Below, piece after piece: positions 6,474 through 12,833 of a stretch of DNA of 12,833 nt. Under the pieces are notes generated by a model that saw only the letters and a program-made list of their open reading frames with translations, was not told where the DNA came from and ran no database searches. Source of the DNA: Caulobacter sp. CCH9-E1 (GTDB lineage: Bacteria; Pseudomonadota; Alphaproteobacteria; Caulobacterales; Caulobacteraceae); the NCBI RefSeq assembly GCF_001556515.1, contig NZ_LSJA01000140.1, positions 1 to 12,833 on the forward strand, in the 5' to 3' direction. Within the stretch, counting starts at the first letter, position 1. The number at the start of each line of letters is the position of its first letter. The position numbers were made by a program, and so were the translations under genes.

Positions 6474-7382
6474 ATGAGCGTCGCCCGGCCGATCCCGTCC
6501 GAAACGCTGGAAACCCTTGCCGGGCCAGCCTTCGAGGTGTTGCGCGCCGCGCCCGCCGGCGCGCCGCCGCCGACCGCCCTGGTCTTCGCCTCGCCCCATT
6601 CGGGCGAGGTCTATCCGCCGGACATGGTCGAGGCCGCCCGTCTGCCGGTCGAAACCTTGCGCGCCTCGGAGGACGCTTTCGTCGATCGGATCATCGCCGG
6701 CGCCCCCGCCCTGGGCGCGTCGGTGATTCTCGCCCGCCTGGCCCGCGCCTATGTCGACCTGAACCGCGAGCCTTGGGAGCTGGACCCGTCGATGTTCGAC
6801 GAGGCCCTGCCCGACTACGCCCAGGGCCGCACCGCCCGGGTGGCGGCGGGACTGGGGGCGATTCCCCGCGTCGCCGGCGAGGGACGGCCGATCTACGCCC
6901 GCAAGCTGACCTTCGCCGAGGCCCGCGACCGAATCGAGCTGGCCCACCGCCCCTATCACGACGCCCTGGACCGCCAGCTGGCGGCGGCGCGGGCGGCGCA
7001 TGGGGCGGCGATTCTGATCGACTGGCACTCGATGCCGGCTGCCGCCGCGCGGGGCGTAAGAGGCCGGGGCGGGTCGTGCGACATCGTGCTGGGCGACCGT
7101 TTCGGCGCGGCCTGCTCACCCAAGCTGACCGGCCTGGTGGAGCGCGAGCTGGAAGGCATGGGCTACCGCGTCGCCCGCAACGCGCCCTACGCCGGCGGCT
7201 ACACCACCGAGCACTACGGCCGCCCGGCCAAGCGCACCCACGCCCTGCAGATCGAGATCAACCGCGCGCTCTATATGGACGAGGACACGCGCGAGCCGAC
7301 CGAAGGCCTGGCGAAGCTGACGGCGGACGCCGAAACGCTGACGCGGGCGCTGGCGGGGATGGATGTGGGTGAGTTGAAGTAG
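6474..7382 (+). CDS. N-formylglutamate amidohydrolase family protein
   Basis: A 302-residue protein of the FGase (HutG-type) family, which cleaves N-formyl-L-glutamate to formate and glutamate at the end of one histidine-degradation route. Family signatures appear in order: FASPHSGEVYP (38-48), YVDLNREP (93-100), LIDWHSMP (181-188, with D183 and H185 as probable metal ligands), CDIVLGDRFG (202-211), the glycine-rich NAPYAGGYTTEHYGRP (236-251) and LQIEINRALYMDE (258-270). The length is typical. No other hut genes lie in the window, so histidine catabolism is only one option; paralogues acting on other N-formyl or N-acyl amino acids exist. The SD is poor: only GATGATGGG lies just before ATG 6474. 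The gene is divergent from cpdR across 168 bp in which I see no clear promoter. Confidence 0.86.
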   Translation: MSVARPIPSETLETLAGPAFEVLRAAPAGAPPPTALVFASPHSGEVYPPDMVEAARLPVETLRASEDAFVDRIIAGAPALGASVILARLARAYVDLNREPWELDPSMFDEALPDYAQGRTARVAAGLGAIPRVAGEGRPIYARKLTFAEARDRIELAHRPYHDALDRQLAAARAAHGAAILIDWHSMPAAAARGVRGRGGSCDIVLGDRFGAACSPKLTGLVERELEGMGYRVARNAPYAGGYTTEHYGRPAKRTHALQIEINRALYMDEDTREPTEGLAKLTADAETLTRALAGMDVGELK

Positions 7383-7383
7383 C

Positions 7384-7437
7384 TCCCTTCTCCCCTTGCG
7401 GGAGAAGGTGTCGCCGTCAGGCGACGGATGAGGGGTC
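7384..7437 (+). repeat. Palindromic intergenic repeat, unit A1
   Basis: Two consecutive hairpins: CCTTCTCCC/GGGAGAAGG (9-bp arms around CTTGC), then GTCGCC/GGCGAC around a 4-base loop, ending in GGATGAGGGGT. It starts 2 bp after the amidohydrolase stop. Its inverted relative is at 10010-10061: 28 identical bases, then 16 more after the second loop. REP-like in style; may also act as a 3' mRNA structure. Confidence 0.75.
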
Positions 7438-7460
7438 GAAAGATCTCTCCGGCAAGGGCG

Positions 7461-7517
7461 GCGCAACCCCTCACCCGGCGCTGCGCGCCCCCCTCTCCCG
7501 CAAGGGGGAGAGGGAAA
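7461..7517 (-). repeat. Palindromic intergenic repeat, unit B1 (inverted)
   Basis: On the minus strand: CCCTCTCCC/GGGAGAGGG (9-bp arms), then GGCGC/GCGCC around GCA, then GGGTGAGGGGTTGCGC. It pairs head-to-head with unit A1 as a BIME-like doublet. Its closest relative is unit B2 at 9924-9986. Confidence 0.72.
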
Positions 7518-7584
7518 TCCCCCCAAAACCCCTCCGCCCACGCCGCGTTGTCGTGGATCAACGACGCCCGCGGCCGCTCAGGCC

Positions 7585-7612
7585 AAAAAAAAGCCCGGTG
7601 AAACCACCGGGC
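7585..7612 (-). terminator. Intrinsic terminator of the candidate small RNA
   Basis: On the minus strand, GCCCGGTG/CACCGGGC-type arms (7612-7605 with 7600-7593) pair perfectly over 8 bp around a GTTT loop and are followed directly by eight T (7592-7585). This is a textbook rho-independent terminator. No minus-strand protein gene lies upstream of it. Confidence 0.9.
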
Positions 7613-7668
7613 CAGTTCATTAGGGAGGAAACGCCCAGGAAGGGCAGAAGCGGCAGCGCCGCCTCACG
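7585..7668 (-). ncRNA. Candidate small regulatory RNA (about 84 nt)
   Basis: A good promoter at 7675-7703 and a perfect intrinsic terminator at 7585-7612 bracket a stretch with no reading frame. The predicted RNA, read on the minus strand, has a GC hairpin (GCGGC/GCCGC, loop GCT), a small hairpin (GCCC/GGGC), then an unstructured GTTTCCTCCCTAATGAAC and the terminator hairpin. The exposed CCTCCC (complement of 7623-7628) is an anti-Shine-Dalgarno sequence of the kind alphaproteobacterial trans-acting sRNAs use to block ribosome binding. That role is an inference from the sequence. I cannot match it to a named Caulobacter sRNA. The start point is estimated as 7 nt past the -10 box. Confidence 0.7.
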
Positions 7669-7674
7669 GGATTG

Positions 7675-7703
7675 TTTATAGGGTGCGACGCAAAATTGGG
7701 CAA
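7675..7703 (-). promoter_or_regulatory. Housekeeping-type promoter of the candidate small RNA
   Basis: On the minus strand, TTGCCC (7703-7698) and TATAAA (7680-7675) are separated by exactly 17 bp. The A+T-rich -10 box stands out in this GC-rich DNA. Predicted start is near 7668. Confidence 0.65.
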
Positions 7704-7973
7704 GCGAAAAAATGCAGTTCAATTCCTATTTTTCTAAGGGGGATTGGAGCAATGCCTTATGCGACAAGGGTTACGTAGGGTCGCCCAAAGAGAGTGCATC
7801 ATTTTTAGTCATGCTGCGCCGCACAATCCGTTACAGCTGAAACCGTCTCTGTCGAGAACATCACGCAAAGCCAAGTCCGGTAAGGGTTTGGCGATGACAC
7901 CGGTTACCCGCGACAATGCTTTCCGAGGGGTGGGGGTGGATAAATCGAGCGCAGTCGCGTAAAAGCCGCGCGC
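7704..7973. other. Intergenic stretch of atypical composition with no convincing gene
   Basis: About 270 bp between the sRNA promoter and the typA promoter. It is visibly less GC-rich than its surroundings near 7704-7740 and 7795-7810. A 67-codon plus-strand frame (ATG 7759 to 7962, with GGAG 9 nt upstream) uses TTA, AGG and AGA codons that its neighbours avoid and resembles no family I know, so I do not call it. An 8-of-9 match to a DnaA box (TTATCCACC on the minus strand) lies at 7935-7943. Nothing else stands out. Confidence 0.4.
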
Positions 7974-8002
7974 CTGACGCTTGACGCGTCATCCCCTATT
8001 CT
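7974..8002 (+). promoter_or_regulatory. Probable typA promoter
   Basis: CTGACG (7974-7979) and TATTCT (7997-8002) are 17 bp apart, close to the Caulobacter housekeeping pattern (TTGACGS upstream of a GCTANA-like -10). The spacer contains a perfect 10-bp palindrome, TGACGCGTCA (7982-7991), which could be an operator. The predicted leader to the typA ATG is only about 16 nt. Confidence 0.45.
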
Positions 8003-8024
8003 TCCCGAAAGTCCGTCCGTTCCC

Positions 8025-9857
8025 ATGAACATGCGAAATATCGCCATCATCGCGCACGTCGATCATGGCAAGACCACCCTCGTCGACCAGCTGCTGGCCC
8101 AGTCCGGCGTGTTCCGCGCCAACGAAGCCACGACCGAACGGGCGATGGACTCCAACGACCAGGAACGTGAGCGCGGCATCACCATCCTGGCCAAGTGCAC
8201 CAGCGTTCTGTGGAACGGCGAGGCGGGCGAGACCCGCATCAACATCATCGACACCCCCGGCCACGCCGACTTCGGCGGCGAGGTGGAGCGGATCCTGGGC
8301 ATGGTGGACGGCTGCGTCCTGCTGGTCGACGCCGAGGAAGGCGTCATGCCGCAGACCAAGTTCGTGCTGACCAAGGCGCTGAAGATGGGCCTGCGCCCGA
8401 TCCTCTGCATCAACAAGGTCGACCGCGCCCACGCCGATCCGGACCGTGTGCACAACGAAGCCTTCGACCTGTTCGCCGCCATCGGCGCCACGGACGAGCA
8501 GCTGGACTTCCCGCACATCTACGCCTCGGGCCGCTCGGGCTGGGCGACGCTGGACCTGAACCAGCCGAGCGACAACCTCGCGCCCCTGTTCGACCTGATC
8601 GTCCGCCACGTTCCGCCGCCCAAGGTCGCCGAGAACAAGGACAAGCCGTTCCAGATGCTGAACGTGCTGATCGAGTCGGATCCGTTCCTGGGTCGCCTGC
8701 TGACCGGCCGCATCGCCAGCGGCAAGGCCGTCCCCGGCATGGCCATCCACGCCCTGGACCGTAACGGCAACGAGATCGAGCGCGGCCGCATCACCAAGGT
8801 GCTGGCCTTCCGCGGCCTGAAGCGCCAGCCGGTCGACGAAGGCGCCGAGGCCGGCGACATCGTCGCCATCGCCGGCATGAGCAAGGCCACCGTGGCCGAC
8901 ACGCTGTGCGCCATGGAAGTGACCGAGGCGCTCCCCGCCCAGCCGATCGACCCGCCGACCATCTCGATGACCGTCTCGGTCAACGACAGCCCGCTGGCCG
9001 GTCGCGAAGGCGACAAGGTCCAGTCGCGCGTCATCCGCGACCGCCTGCTGAAGGAAGCCGAGTCGAACGTGGCCATCCGCGTCACCGAGACCTCGGAAAA
9101 GGACGCCTATGAAGTCGCCGGCCGCGGCGAACTGCAGCTGGGCGTGTTGATCGAGAACATGCGCCGCGAAGGCTTCGAGGTGTCGATCAGCCGTCCGCGC
9201 GTCGTTTATCAGACCGGCGAGAACGGCGAGCGCCTGGAGCCGATGGAAGACGTCGTCATCGACGTCGACGACGAGTTCACCGGCATCGTCATCGAAAAGC
9301 TGTCGGCCCGTAAGGCCGAGCTGAAGGACATGGGCCCGTCGGGCGCGGGCAAGACCCGCATCCAGCTGCTCTCGCCCTCGCGCTCGCTGATCGGCTACCA
9401 GGGCGAGTTCCTGACCGACACGCGTGGCTCGGGCGTGCTGAACCGCGTGTTCAGCCACTACGAGCCGCACAAGGGCCCGATCGACCAACAGCGCAAGGGC
9501 GTGCTCGTCAGCAACTCGGACGGTGAAACGGCGGCCTACGCCCTGTGGAACCTGGAAGAGCGCGGCGTGATGTTCGTCGGCGCCGGCGAGAAGACCTACC
9601 AGGGCATGATCATCGGCGAGAACAGCCGCTCGGACGACCTGGACGTCAACCCGATGAAGGCCAAGCAGCTGACCAACGTCCGCGCGTCGGGCAAGGACGA
9701 ATCGATCCGCCTGACCCCGCCGCGCCGCATGACCCTGGAACAGGCCATCGCCTATATCGAGGACGATGAGCTGGTCGAGGTCACGCCGAAGAACATCCGC
9801 CTGCGCAAGCAGGTCCTGAACCCCTCGTTCCGCAAGAAGCGCACGAAGGAAGACTAG
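8025..9857 (+). CDS. typA: TypA/BipA ribosome-associated translational GTPase
   Basis: A 610-residue protein, the usual length for TypA/BipA. GTPase motifs: G1 AHVDHGKT (10-17), G2 RGITI (50-54), G3 DTPGH (76-80) and G4 NKVD (130-133). The EF-G-like domains II, III and V follow, with GRGELQLGVLIENMRREGFE as the domain III signature. The TypA-specific C-terminal domain ends in LRKQVLNPSFRKKR. Family role: binds the 70S ribosome at the factor site and assists ribosome assembly and translation under stress, especially cold. Start ATG 8025 (MNMRNIAII) matches the normal family N-terminus; ATG 8031 is the only nearby alternative. There is no Shine-Dalgarno sequence in the short leader. The gene is monocistronic, with its own promoter region and a strong terminator. 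Confidence 0.97.
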   Translation: MNMRNIAIIAHVDHGKTTLVDQLLAQSGVFRANEATTERAMDSNDQERERGITILAKCTSVLWNGEAGETRINIIDTPGHADFGGEVERILGMVDGCVLLVDAEEGVMPQTKFVLTKALKMGLRPILCINKVDRAHADPDRVHNEAFDLFAAIGATDEQLDFPHIYASGRSGWATLDLNQPSDNLAPLFDLIVRHVPPPKVAENKDKPFQMLNVLIESDPFLGRLLTGRIASGKAVPGMAIHALDRNGNEIERGRITKVLAFRGLKRQPVDEGAEAGDIVAIAGMSKATVADTLCAMEVTEALPAQPIDPPTISMTVSVNDSPLAGREGDKVQSRVIRDRLLKEAESNVAIRVTETSEKDAYEVAGRGELQLGVLIENMRREGFEVSISRPRVVYQTGENGERLEPMEDVVIDVDDEFTGIVIEKLSARKAELKDMGPSGAGKTRIQLLSPSRSLIGYQGEFLTDTRGSGVLNRVFSHYEPHKGPIDQQRKGVLVSNSDGETAAYALWNLEERGVMFVGAGEKTYQGMIIGENSRSDDLDVNPMKAKQLTNVRASGKDESIRLTPPRRMTLEQAIAYIEDDELVEVTPKNIRLRKQVLNPSFRKKRTKED

Positions 9858-9878
9858 TCTTTCCGGGTTCGTGAATGT

Positions 9879-9910
9879 GGCCGCCGTTCGCAAGGACGGC
9901 GGCCTTTTTT
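9879..9910 (+). terminator. Intrinsic terminator of typA
   Basis: GGCCGCCGT (9879-9887) and ACGGCGGCC (9896-9904) pair over 9 bp around an 8-base loop and are followed by six T (9905-9910). It lies 21 bp after the typA stop. Confidence 0.92.
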
Positions 9911-9923
9911 CGTTGGGAAATCA

Positions 9924-9986
9924 TCCCTCTCCCCCTGCGGGAGAGGGTGGCCCCGGCGAGAGCCGGGGTCGGGTGAGGGGTTGCGC
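9924..9986 (+). repeat. Palindromic intergenic repeat, unit B2
   Basis: CCCTCTCCC/GGGAGAGGG (9-bp arms around CCTGC), then CCCCGGC/GCCGGGG capped by a GAGA tetraloop, then GGGTGAGGGGTTGCGC. Relative of B1. The second stem differs almost entirely in sequence from that of B1 but remains fully paired. Lies just past the typA terminator. Confidence 0.75.
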
Positions 9987-10009
9987 TCCGATATCCGGAT
10001 CGGTTTCCC

Positions 10010-10061
10010 GACCCCTCATCCGTCGGCTTCGCCGACACCTTCTCCCGCAAGGGGAGAAGGA
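10010..10061 (-). repeat. Palindromic intergenic repeat, unit A2 (inverted)
   Basis: On the minus strand it matches A1 for CCTTCTCCCCTTGCGGGAG and onward, 28 bases in all, then has stem GTCGGC/GCCGAC with loop GAA, then CGACGGATGAGGGGTC. With B2 it forms a doublet in mirror order to the A1/B1 doublet. Apart from the terminator, units B2 and A2 fill most of the 340-bp gap before the next gene. Confidence 0.75.
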
Positions 10062-10123
10062 ACTGGCGCGCGCCGCCCTATAGGGCAGAGCCTACCCACT
10101 TGCGGCGATGCGCGCGGTCACAC

Positions 10124-10139
10124 TTAACCGCCAGTTTAC
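10124..10139 (+). promoter_or_regulatory. Near-consensus CtrA-binding site upstream of the GGDEF-EAL gene
   Basis: TTAA (10124-10127), seven bases, then TTTAC (10135-10139): a 7-of-8 match to TTAA-N7-TTAA, with the C that often follows the second half. It lies about 59 bp before the start. I could not assign a clear -10 at the right distance, so activation versus repression is open. Confidence 0.45.
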
Positions 10140-10197
10140 ATAAACGCCGGATATCTTCTCGCTTGGGGAGCGGACTGCCCCCGGGGGATCGGCACAC

Positions 10198-12624
10198 TTG
10201 CGTTCCACGATCAGTTTCGTCGGTCGAGAAACGACCGCGCTTTTGTCTCGGATGCTGCCCGCCTTGCCAGAGGCGATGGCCGGCCGCGTCCGCATGGAGC
10301 AGGTGCAGAGCATCCTGCGCATGACGCCCGTCATGATGGGCGCGAACATCATCATCGCCATACTGGTCGCCTTCGCCGGCCAAGGCAGTCCTCACACGGA
10401 CGGTCTGACGCTGTGGGCCTGCGCGGTCGTCGCCTACGCCTTGCTGGGCCTTCGCGGCTGGGTCGCCTCGCAACGTCGGCGCAGCCCCAACAAGGCTGTC
10501 TCGGCGCGCGGCGTGCGCCGCATCACTTGGCAGGCCGGCGTTCTGGGAAGCTTGTGGGCCATCCTCCCGATCCTGACCATGCCCGCCGAACAAGGGTTCA
10601 AGGGCTCGATGCCGATGATGGTCGCCTCGGTGATCGCCGGCATGATCGGCTGCGGCGGCTTCGCCCTGCTGACCCTGCCGGCCGCGGCCATCGCCTATTC
10701 GACGCCGATGACGCTGGGCGCGCTCTTGGCGCTGTCGACCAGCCATGACCCGATCCTCTACGCCCTGGGCGGCCTCTTGATCTTCTGCCACGCCGTGGTG
10801 GTCGTTTCGTGCCTGTCCCACGCCAAGATCTTCGTCGACCGCCTGGTCGCCGCCGAGGAGCTGGAAACCCAGCGCCAGGTGGTCAGCCTGCTGCTCAGCG
10901 ACTTCGAGGAGGGCGCCAGCGACTGGCTGTGGGAGGTCGACGCCCTGGGCCGCCTGACCTACGTCTCGGACCGCATGGTCGCCGCCGCCGGCGTCGAGCG
11001 CGCCAGACTGCTGGGCCAGCCGATGTCGGACCTGTGCGGCGCGGCCGAGGGGCCCGACGGCCCGGTCGCCGCGCTCTCGGCCCTGTTCGTCGAGCAGAAG
11101 ACCTTCCGCGACGTGGTCGTCTCGATCGAGGTGGGCGAAGAGACCCACTGGTGGTCGCTGTCGGCCAAGCCGATCCACGACCTGGACGGCCATTTCACCG
11201 GCTTCCGCGGCGTGGGCGCCGACATCACCCAGGCCCGCGAGGACCAGGCCCGCATCTCGCGCCTGGCCCATTACGACGTCCTGACCCAGCTGCCCAACCG
11301 CCTGTCGTTCCTGCAGGCCCTGAGCCGCGCCTGGACCGAGCACGGCCGCGCCGACCGTGAGCCGCGCGGCGCCGGCTGCGCCGTGCTGTGCCTGGACCTC
11401 GATCACTTCAAGGGCGTCAACGACAGCCTGGGCCACCCGATCGGCGACGACCTGCTGGTCCAGGCCTCGGCCCGGCTGCGCGACTGCGTGGGCGAGATGG
11501 GGCTGGTGTCCCGCCTGGGTGGCGACGAGTTCGCCGTGGTGGTGGCTCCCTCGCCGGGCGCCGAGATCCTGGGCGAGCTGGCCCGGGGCATCGTCGAGAG
11601 CCTGTCGCGTCCCTACGACGTGCGCGGCAACCACGTGCTGATCGGCGCCAGCGTCGGCATCGCCGAGGCCCCGCTGCACGCCGACGATCCGGACGGCCTG
11701 CTGAAGAACGCCGACCTGGCCCTCTACCAGGCCAAGGGCGACGGCCGCGGCGCCTACCGCTTCTTCGAGACGTCGATGGACCTCTGGATCAAGCAGCGTC
11801 GCGAGCTGGAGATGGACCTGCGCGACGCGCTCGACAACGACGAGCTGAAGCTGTTCTTTCAGCCGTTGATCGGCCGCGAGGGCGGCCGGGTCACCGGCTT
11901 CGAGGCGCTGCTGCGCTGGCAGCACCCGCGCCGGGGCCTGGTCGCGCCGGGCGAGTTCATCGAGTGCGCCGAGCAATGGGGCCTGATCGGCAAGATCGGC
12001 GAGTGGGTGCTGAACGAGGCCTGCCGCACCGCCGCCAGCTGGCCCTCGCCCCTGACCGTGGCCGTCAACCTGTCGCCCCACCAGTTCGTGTCCGGCGACC
12101 TGGTGGCCCACGTCCGCAAGGCGCTGAAGGCCTCGCGCCTGGCCCCGTCGCGCCTGGAGCTTGAGATCACCGAGGGCCTGCTGCTGCAGGACAGCGCCAA
12201 GATCCTGGAGCAGCTGGCGCAGTTGAAGAAGCTGGGCGTGAAGATCGCCATGGACGACTTCGGCACCGGCTATTCCAGCCTGTCGTATCTGTGGCGGTTC
12301 CCGTTCGACAAGATCAAGATCGACCGCTCGTTCGTGGCCGAGATGCAGGACAACGCGGCCATCGCCGACATCCTGCGCACCATCGCCCTGCTGGGTCGGA
12401 CCCTGAACCTGGAGGTCACCGCCGAGGGCGTGGAGACCATCGACCAGGCCAGGCTGCTGGCCGAGATGCGCTGCGACCACTTCCAGGGCTTCCTGTACGG
12501 CCGCCCCATGCCGGTCGGCGACATCCCCAGCTTCCTGCTGGCCGCCACGGCGCGCCAGATGCGGGGTTGGCGCGTGGACGAGGACTGGGACGAGGACGAC
12601 TGGGACGAGGCGGCGGCGGGATAG
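10198..12624 (+). CDS. Membrane PAS-GGDEF-EAL c-di-GMP signalling protein
   Basis: An 808-residue protein. Residues about 42-207 hold roughly six hydrophobic helices (42-61, 68-88, 112-130, 138-160, 161-180, 186-207), a membrane sensor region I cannot assign to a named MASE type. A PAS domain follows (about 235-345, DWLWEVDALGRLTYVSDRM). The GGDEF domain (about 350-520) has an intact signature, RLGGDEF at 439-445, but no RxxD inhibitory site five residues before it. The EAL domain (about 540-790) keeps E569 of EALLRW, N624, E656, DDFGTGYSS (686-694), K707, E743 and Q763, the residues expected for a working phosphodiesterase. The protein may therefore both make and degrade c-di-GMP, or use GTP-bound GGDEF to control EAL (inference). 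The C-terminus is an acidic tail, DEDWDEDDWDE. Start TTG 10198 has GGGGGA 9 nt upstream; ATG 10252 is an alternative. Confidence 0.9.
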   Translation: MRSTISFVGRETTALLSRMLPALPEAMAGRVRMEQVQSILRMTPVMMGANIIIAILVAFAGQGSPHTDGLTLWACAVVAYALLGLRGWVASQRRRSPNKAVSARGVRRITWQAGVLGSLWAILPILTMPAEQGFKGSMPMMVASVIAGMIGCGGFALLTLPAAAIAYSTPMTLGALLALSTSHDPILYALGGLLIFCHAVVVVSCLSHAKIFVDRLVAAEELETQRQVVSLLLSDFEEGASDWLWEVDALGRLTYVSDRMVAAAGVERARLLGQPMSDLCGAAEGPDGPVAALSALFVEQKTFRDVVVSIEVGEETHWWSLSAKPIHDLDGHFTGFRGVGADITQAREDQARISRLAHYDVLTQLPNRLSFLQALSRAWTEHGRADREPRGAGCAVLCLDLDHFKGVNDSLGHPIGDDLLVQASARLRDCVGEMGLVSRLGGDEFAVVVAPSPGAEILGELARGIVESLSRPYDVRGNHVLIGASVGIAEAPLHADDPDGLLKNADLALYQAKGDGRGAYRFFETSMDLWIKQRRELEMDLRDALDNDELKLFFQPLIGREGGRVTGFEALLRWQHPRRGLVAPGEFIECAEQWGLIGKIGEWVLNEACRTAASWPSPLTVAVNLSPHQFVSGDLVAHVRKALKASRLAPSRLELEITEGLLLQDSAKILEQLAQLKKLGVKIAMDDFGTGYSSLSYLWRFPFDKIKIDRSFVAEMQDNAAIADILRTIALLGRTLNLEVTAEGVETIDQARLLAEMRCDHFQGFLYGRPMPVGDIPSFLLAATARQMRGWRVDEDWDEDDWDEAAAG

Positions 12625-12763
12625 GCGGCGCTTAGCGCCCTCCCAATAAACACCCGTCATTCTCGTCCTGAATTGAGGGAATGCGCCATCACCGACAAAG
12701 CCGGTCGCCGGCGCCGGAAGCAGACCCTCCGATCTTCTGCTCGGGGTGGAGGGCGGACCAAAT

Positions 12764-12810
12764 CCTCCCCCCAGCGGGGGAGGTGTCGGCGAGGCCGACG
12801 GAGGGGGAAG
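12764..12810 (+). repeat. Palindromic intergenic repeat, unit C (same architecture, divergent)
   Basis: CCTCCCCC/GGGGGAGG (8-bp arms around CAGC), then GTCGGC/GCCGAC around GAG, then GGAGGGGG, which could alternatively pair with the first arm. It has the same two-hairpin plan as unit A, with the conserved GTGTCGGC junction. It lies near the right edge in about 209 bp after the GGDEF-EAL stop, in which I see no gene and no T-tailed terminator. Confidence 0.65.
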
Positions 12811-12833
12811 AAGCCGGCTCGGCAGGAGTTCCC

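Noticed and set aside
7384..7517. CRISPR-like appearance of repeated C-rich and G-rich blocks
   Set aside because: The blocks are inverted hairpin units with no regular spacer length and no direct-repeat array or cas genes.
7935..7943. DnaA-box-like TTATCCACC on the minus strand
   Set aside because: A single 8-of-9 match without clustering; expected by chance at this scale and not evidence for an origin or for DnaA control.
7759..7962. 67-codon plus-strand frame with a GGAG upstream of ATG 7759
   Set aside because: SD spacing is good, but it uses TTA, AGG, AGA and ATT codons unlike neighbouring genes, and the product has no recognisable feature. Ribosome profiling would be needed to revive it.
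7989..9893. Long minus-strand open frame (634 codons) opposite typA
   Set aside because: Mirrors the codon bias of typA, contains no recognisable domain, and runs through the typA promoter region and terminator.
10078..12660. 860-codon minus-strand open frame opposite the GGDEF-EAL gene
   Set aside because: Antisense shadow rich in Q/H/A/G repeats with no domain. The plus strand carries intact GGDEF and EAL motifs.

Overview
The window looks chromosomal and alphaproteobacterial, almost certainly Caulobacter (C. vibrioides/segnis-like). Two genes point there. One encodes a metalloprotease whose C-terminal half resembles the lipopolysaccharide-anchoring N-terminus of the S-layer protein RsaA, which is the architecture of the S-layer-editing protease Sap. 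The other encodes a 118-residue single-domain response regulator matching the cell-cycle proteolysis adaptor CpdR. The DNA is GC-rich throughout, with strong GC3 bias and long antisense shadow frames.

Layout, left to right. (1) The 5' part of an OmpA-family outer-membrane protein gene (minus strand, cut off at the left edge inside a poly-proline linker) is divergent from (2) the sap-like protease gene (plus). (3) A membrane-anchored metallo-beta-lactamase-fold hydrolase gene (minus) is convergent with sap and divergent from (4) a tandem DsbA/HCCA-isomerase-like gene (plus). Their shared upstream region carries two copies of one palindrome, TATTGRCA-N7-TGYCAATA. (5) A tRNA-Val(GAC) gene with its own promoter and (6) cpdR both lie on the minus strand. 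(7) An N-formylglutamate amidohydrolase-family gene follows on the plus strand. (8) A 642-bp gap holds a pair of palindromic repeats and a probable small RNA on the minus strand, with a good promoter and a textbook terminator. (9) typA/bipA (plus) ends in a strong intrinsic terminator and a second pair of the same repeats in mirror orientation. (10) A six-helix membrane PAS-GGDEF-EAL protein gene (plus) is preceded by a near-consensus CtrA box. A fifth repeat unit lies near the right edge.

The genes do not form one large operon; most have their own promoter region. The themes are cell envelope (OmpA, Sap), cell cycle and c-di-GMP signalling (CpdR, the GGDEF-EAL protein with its CtrA box) and housekeeping (tRNA-Val, TypA). 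The least explained elements are the candidate sRNA at about 7585-7668, the paired operators between the MBL and DsbA-like genes, and the covarying palindromic repeats that flank the typA region as an inverted pair. I found no CRISPR array, prophage, transposase or defence system.
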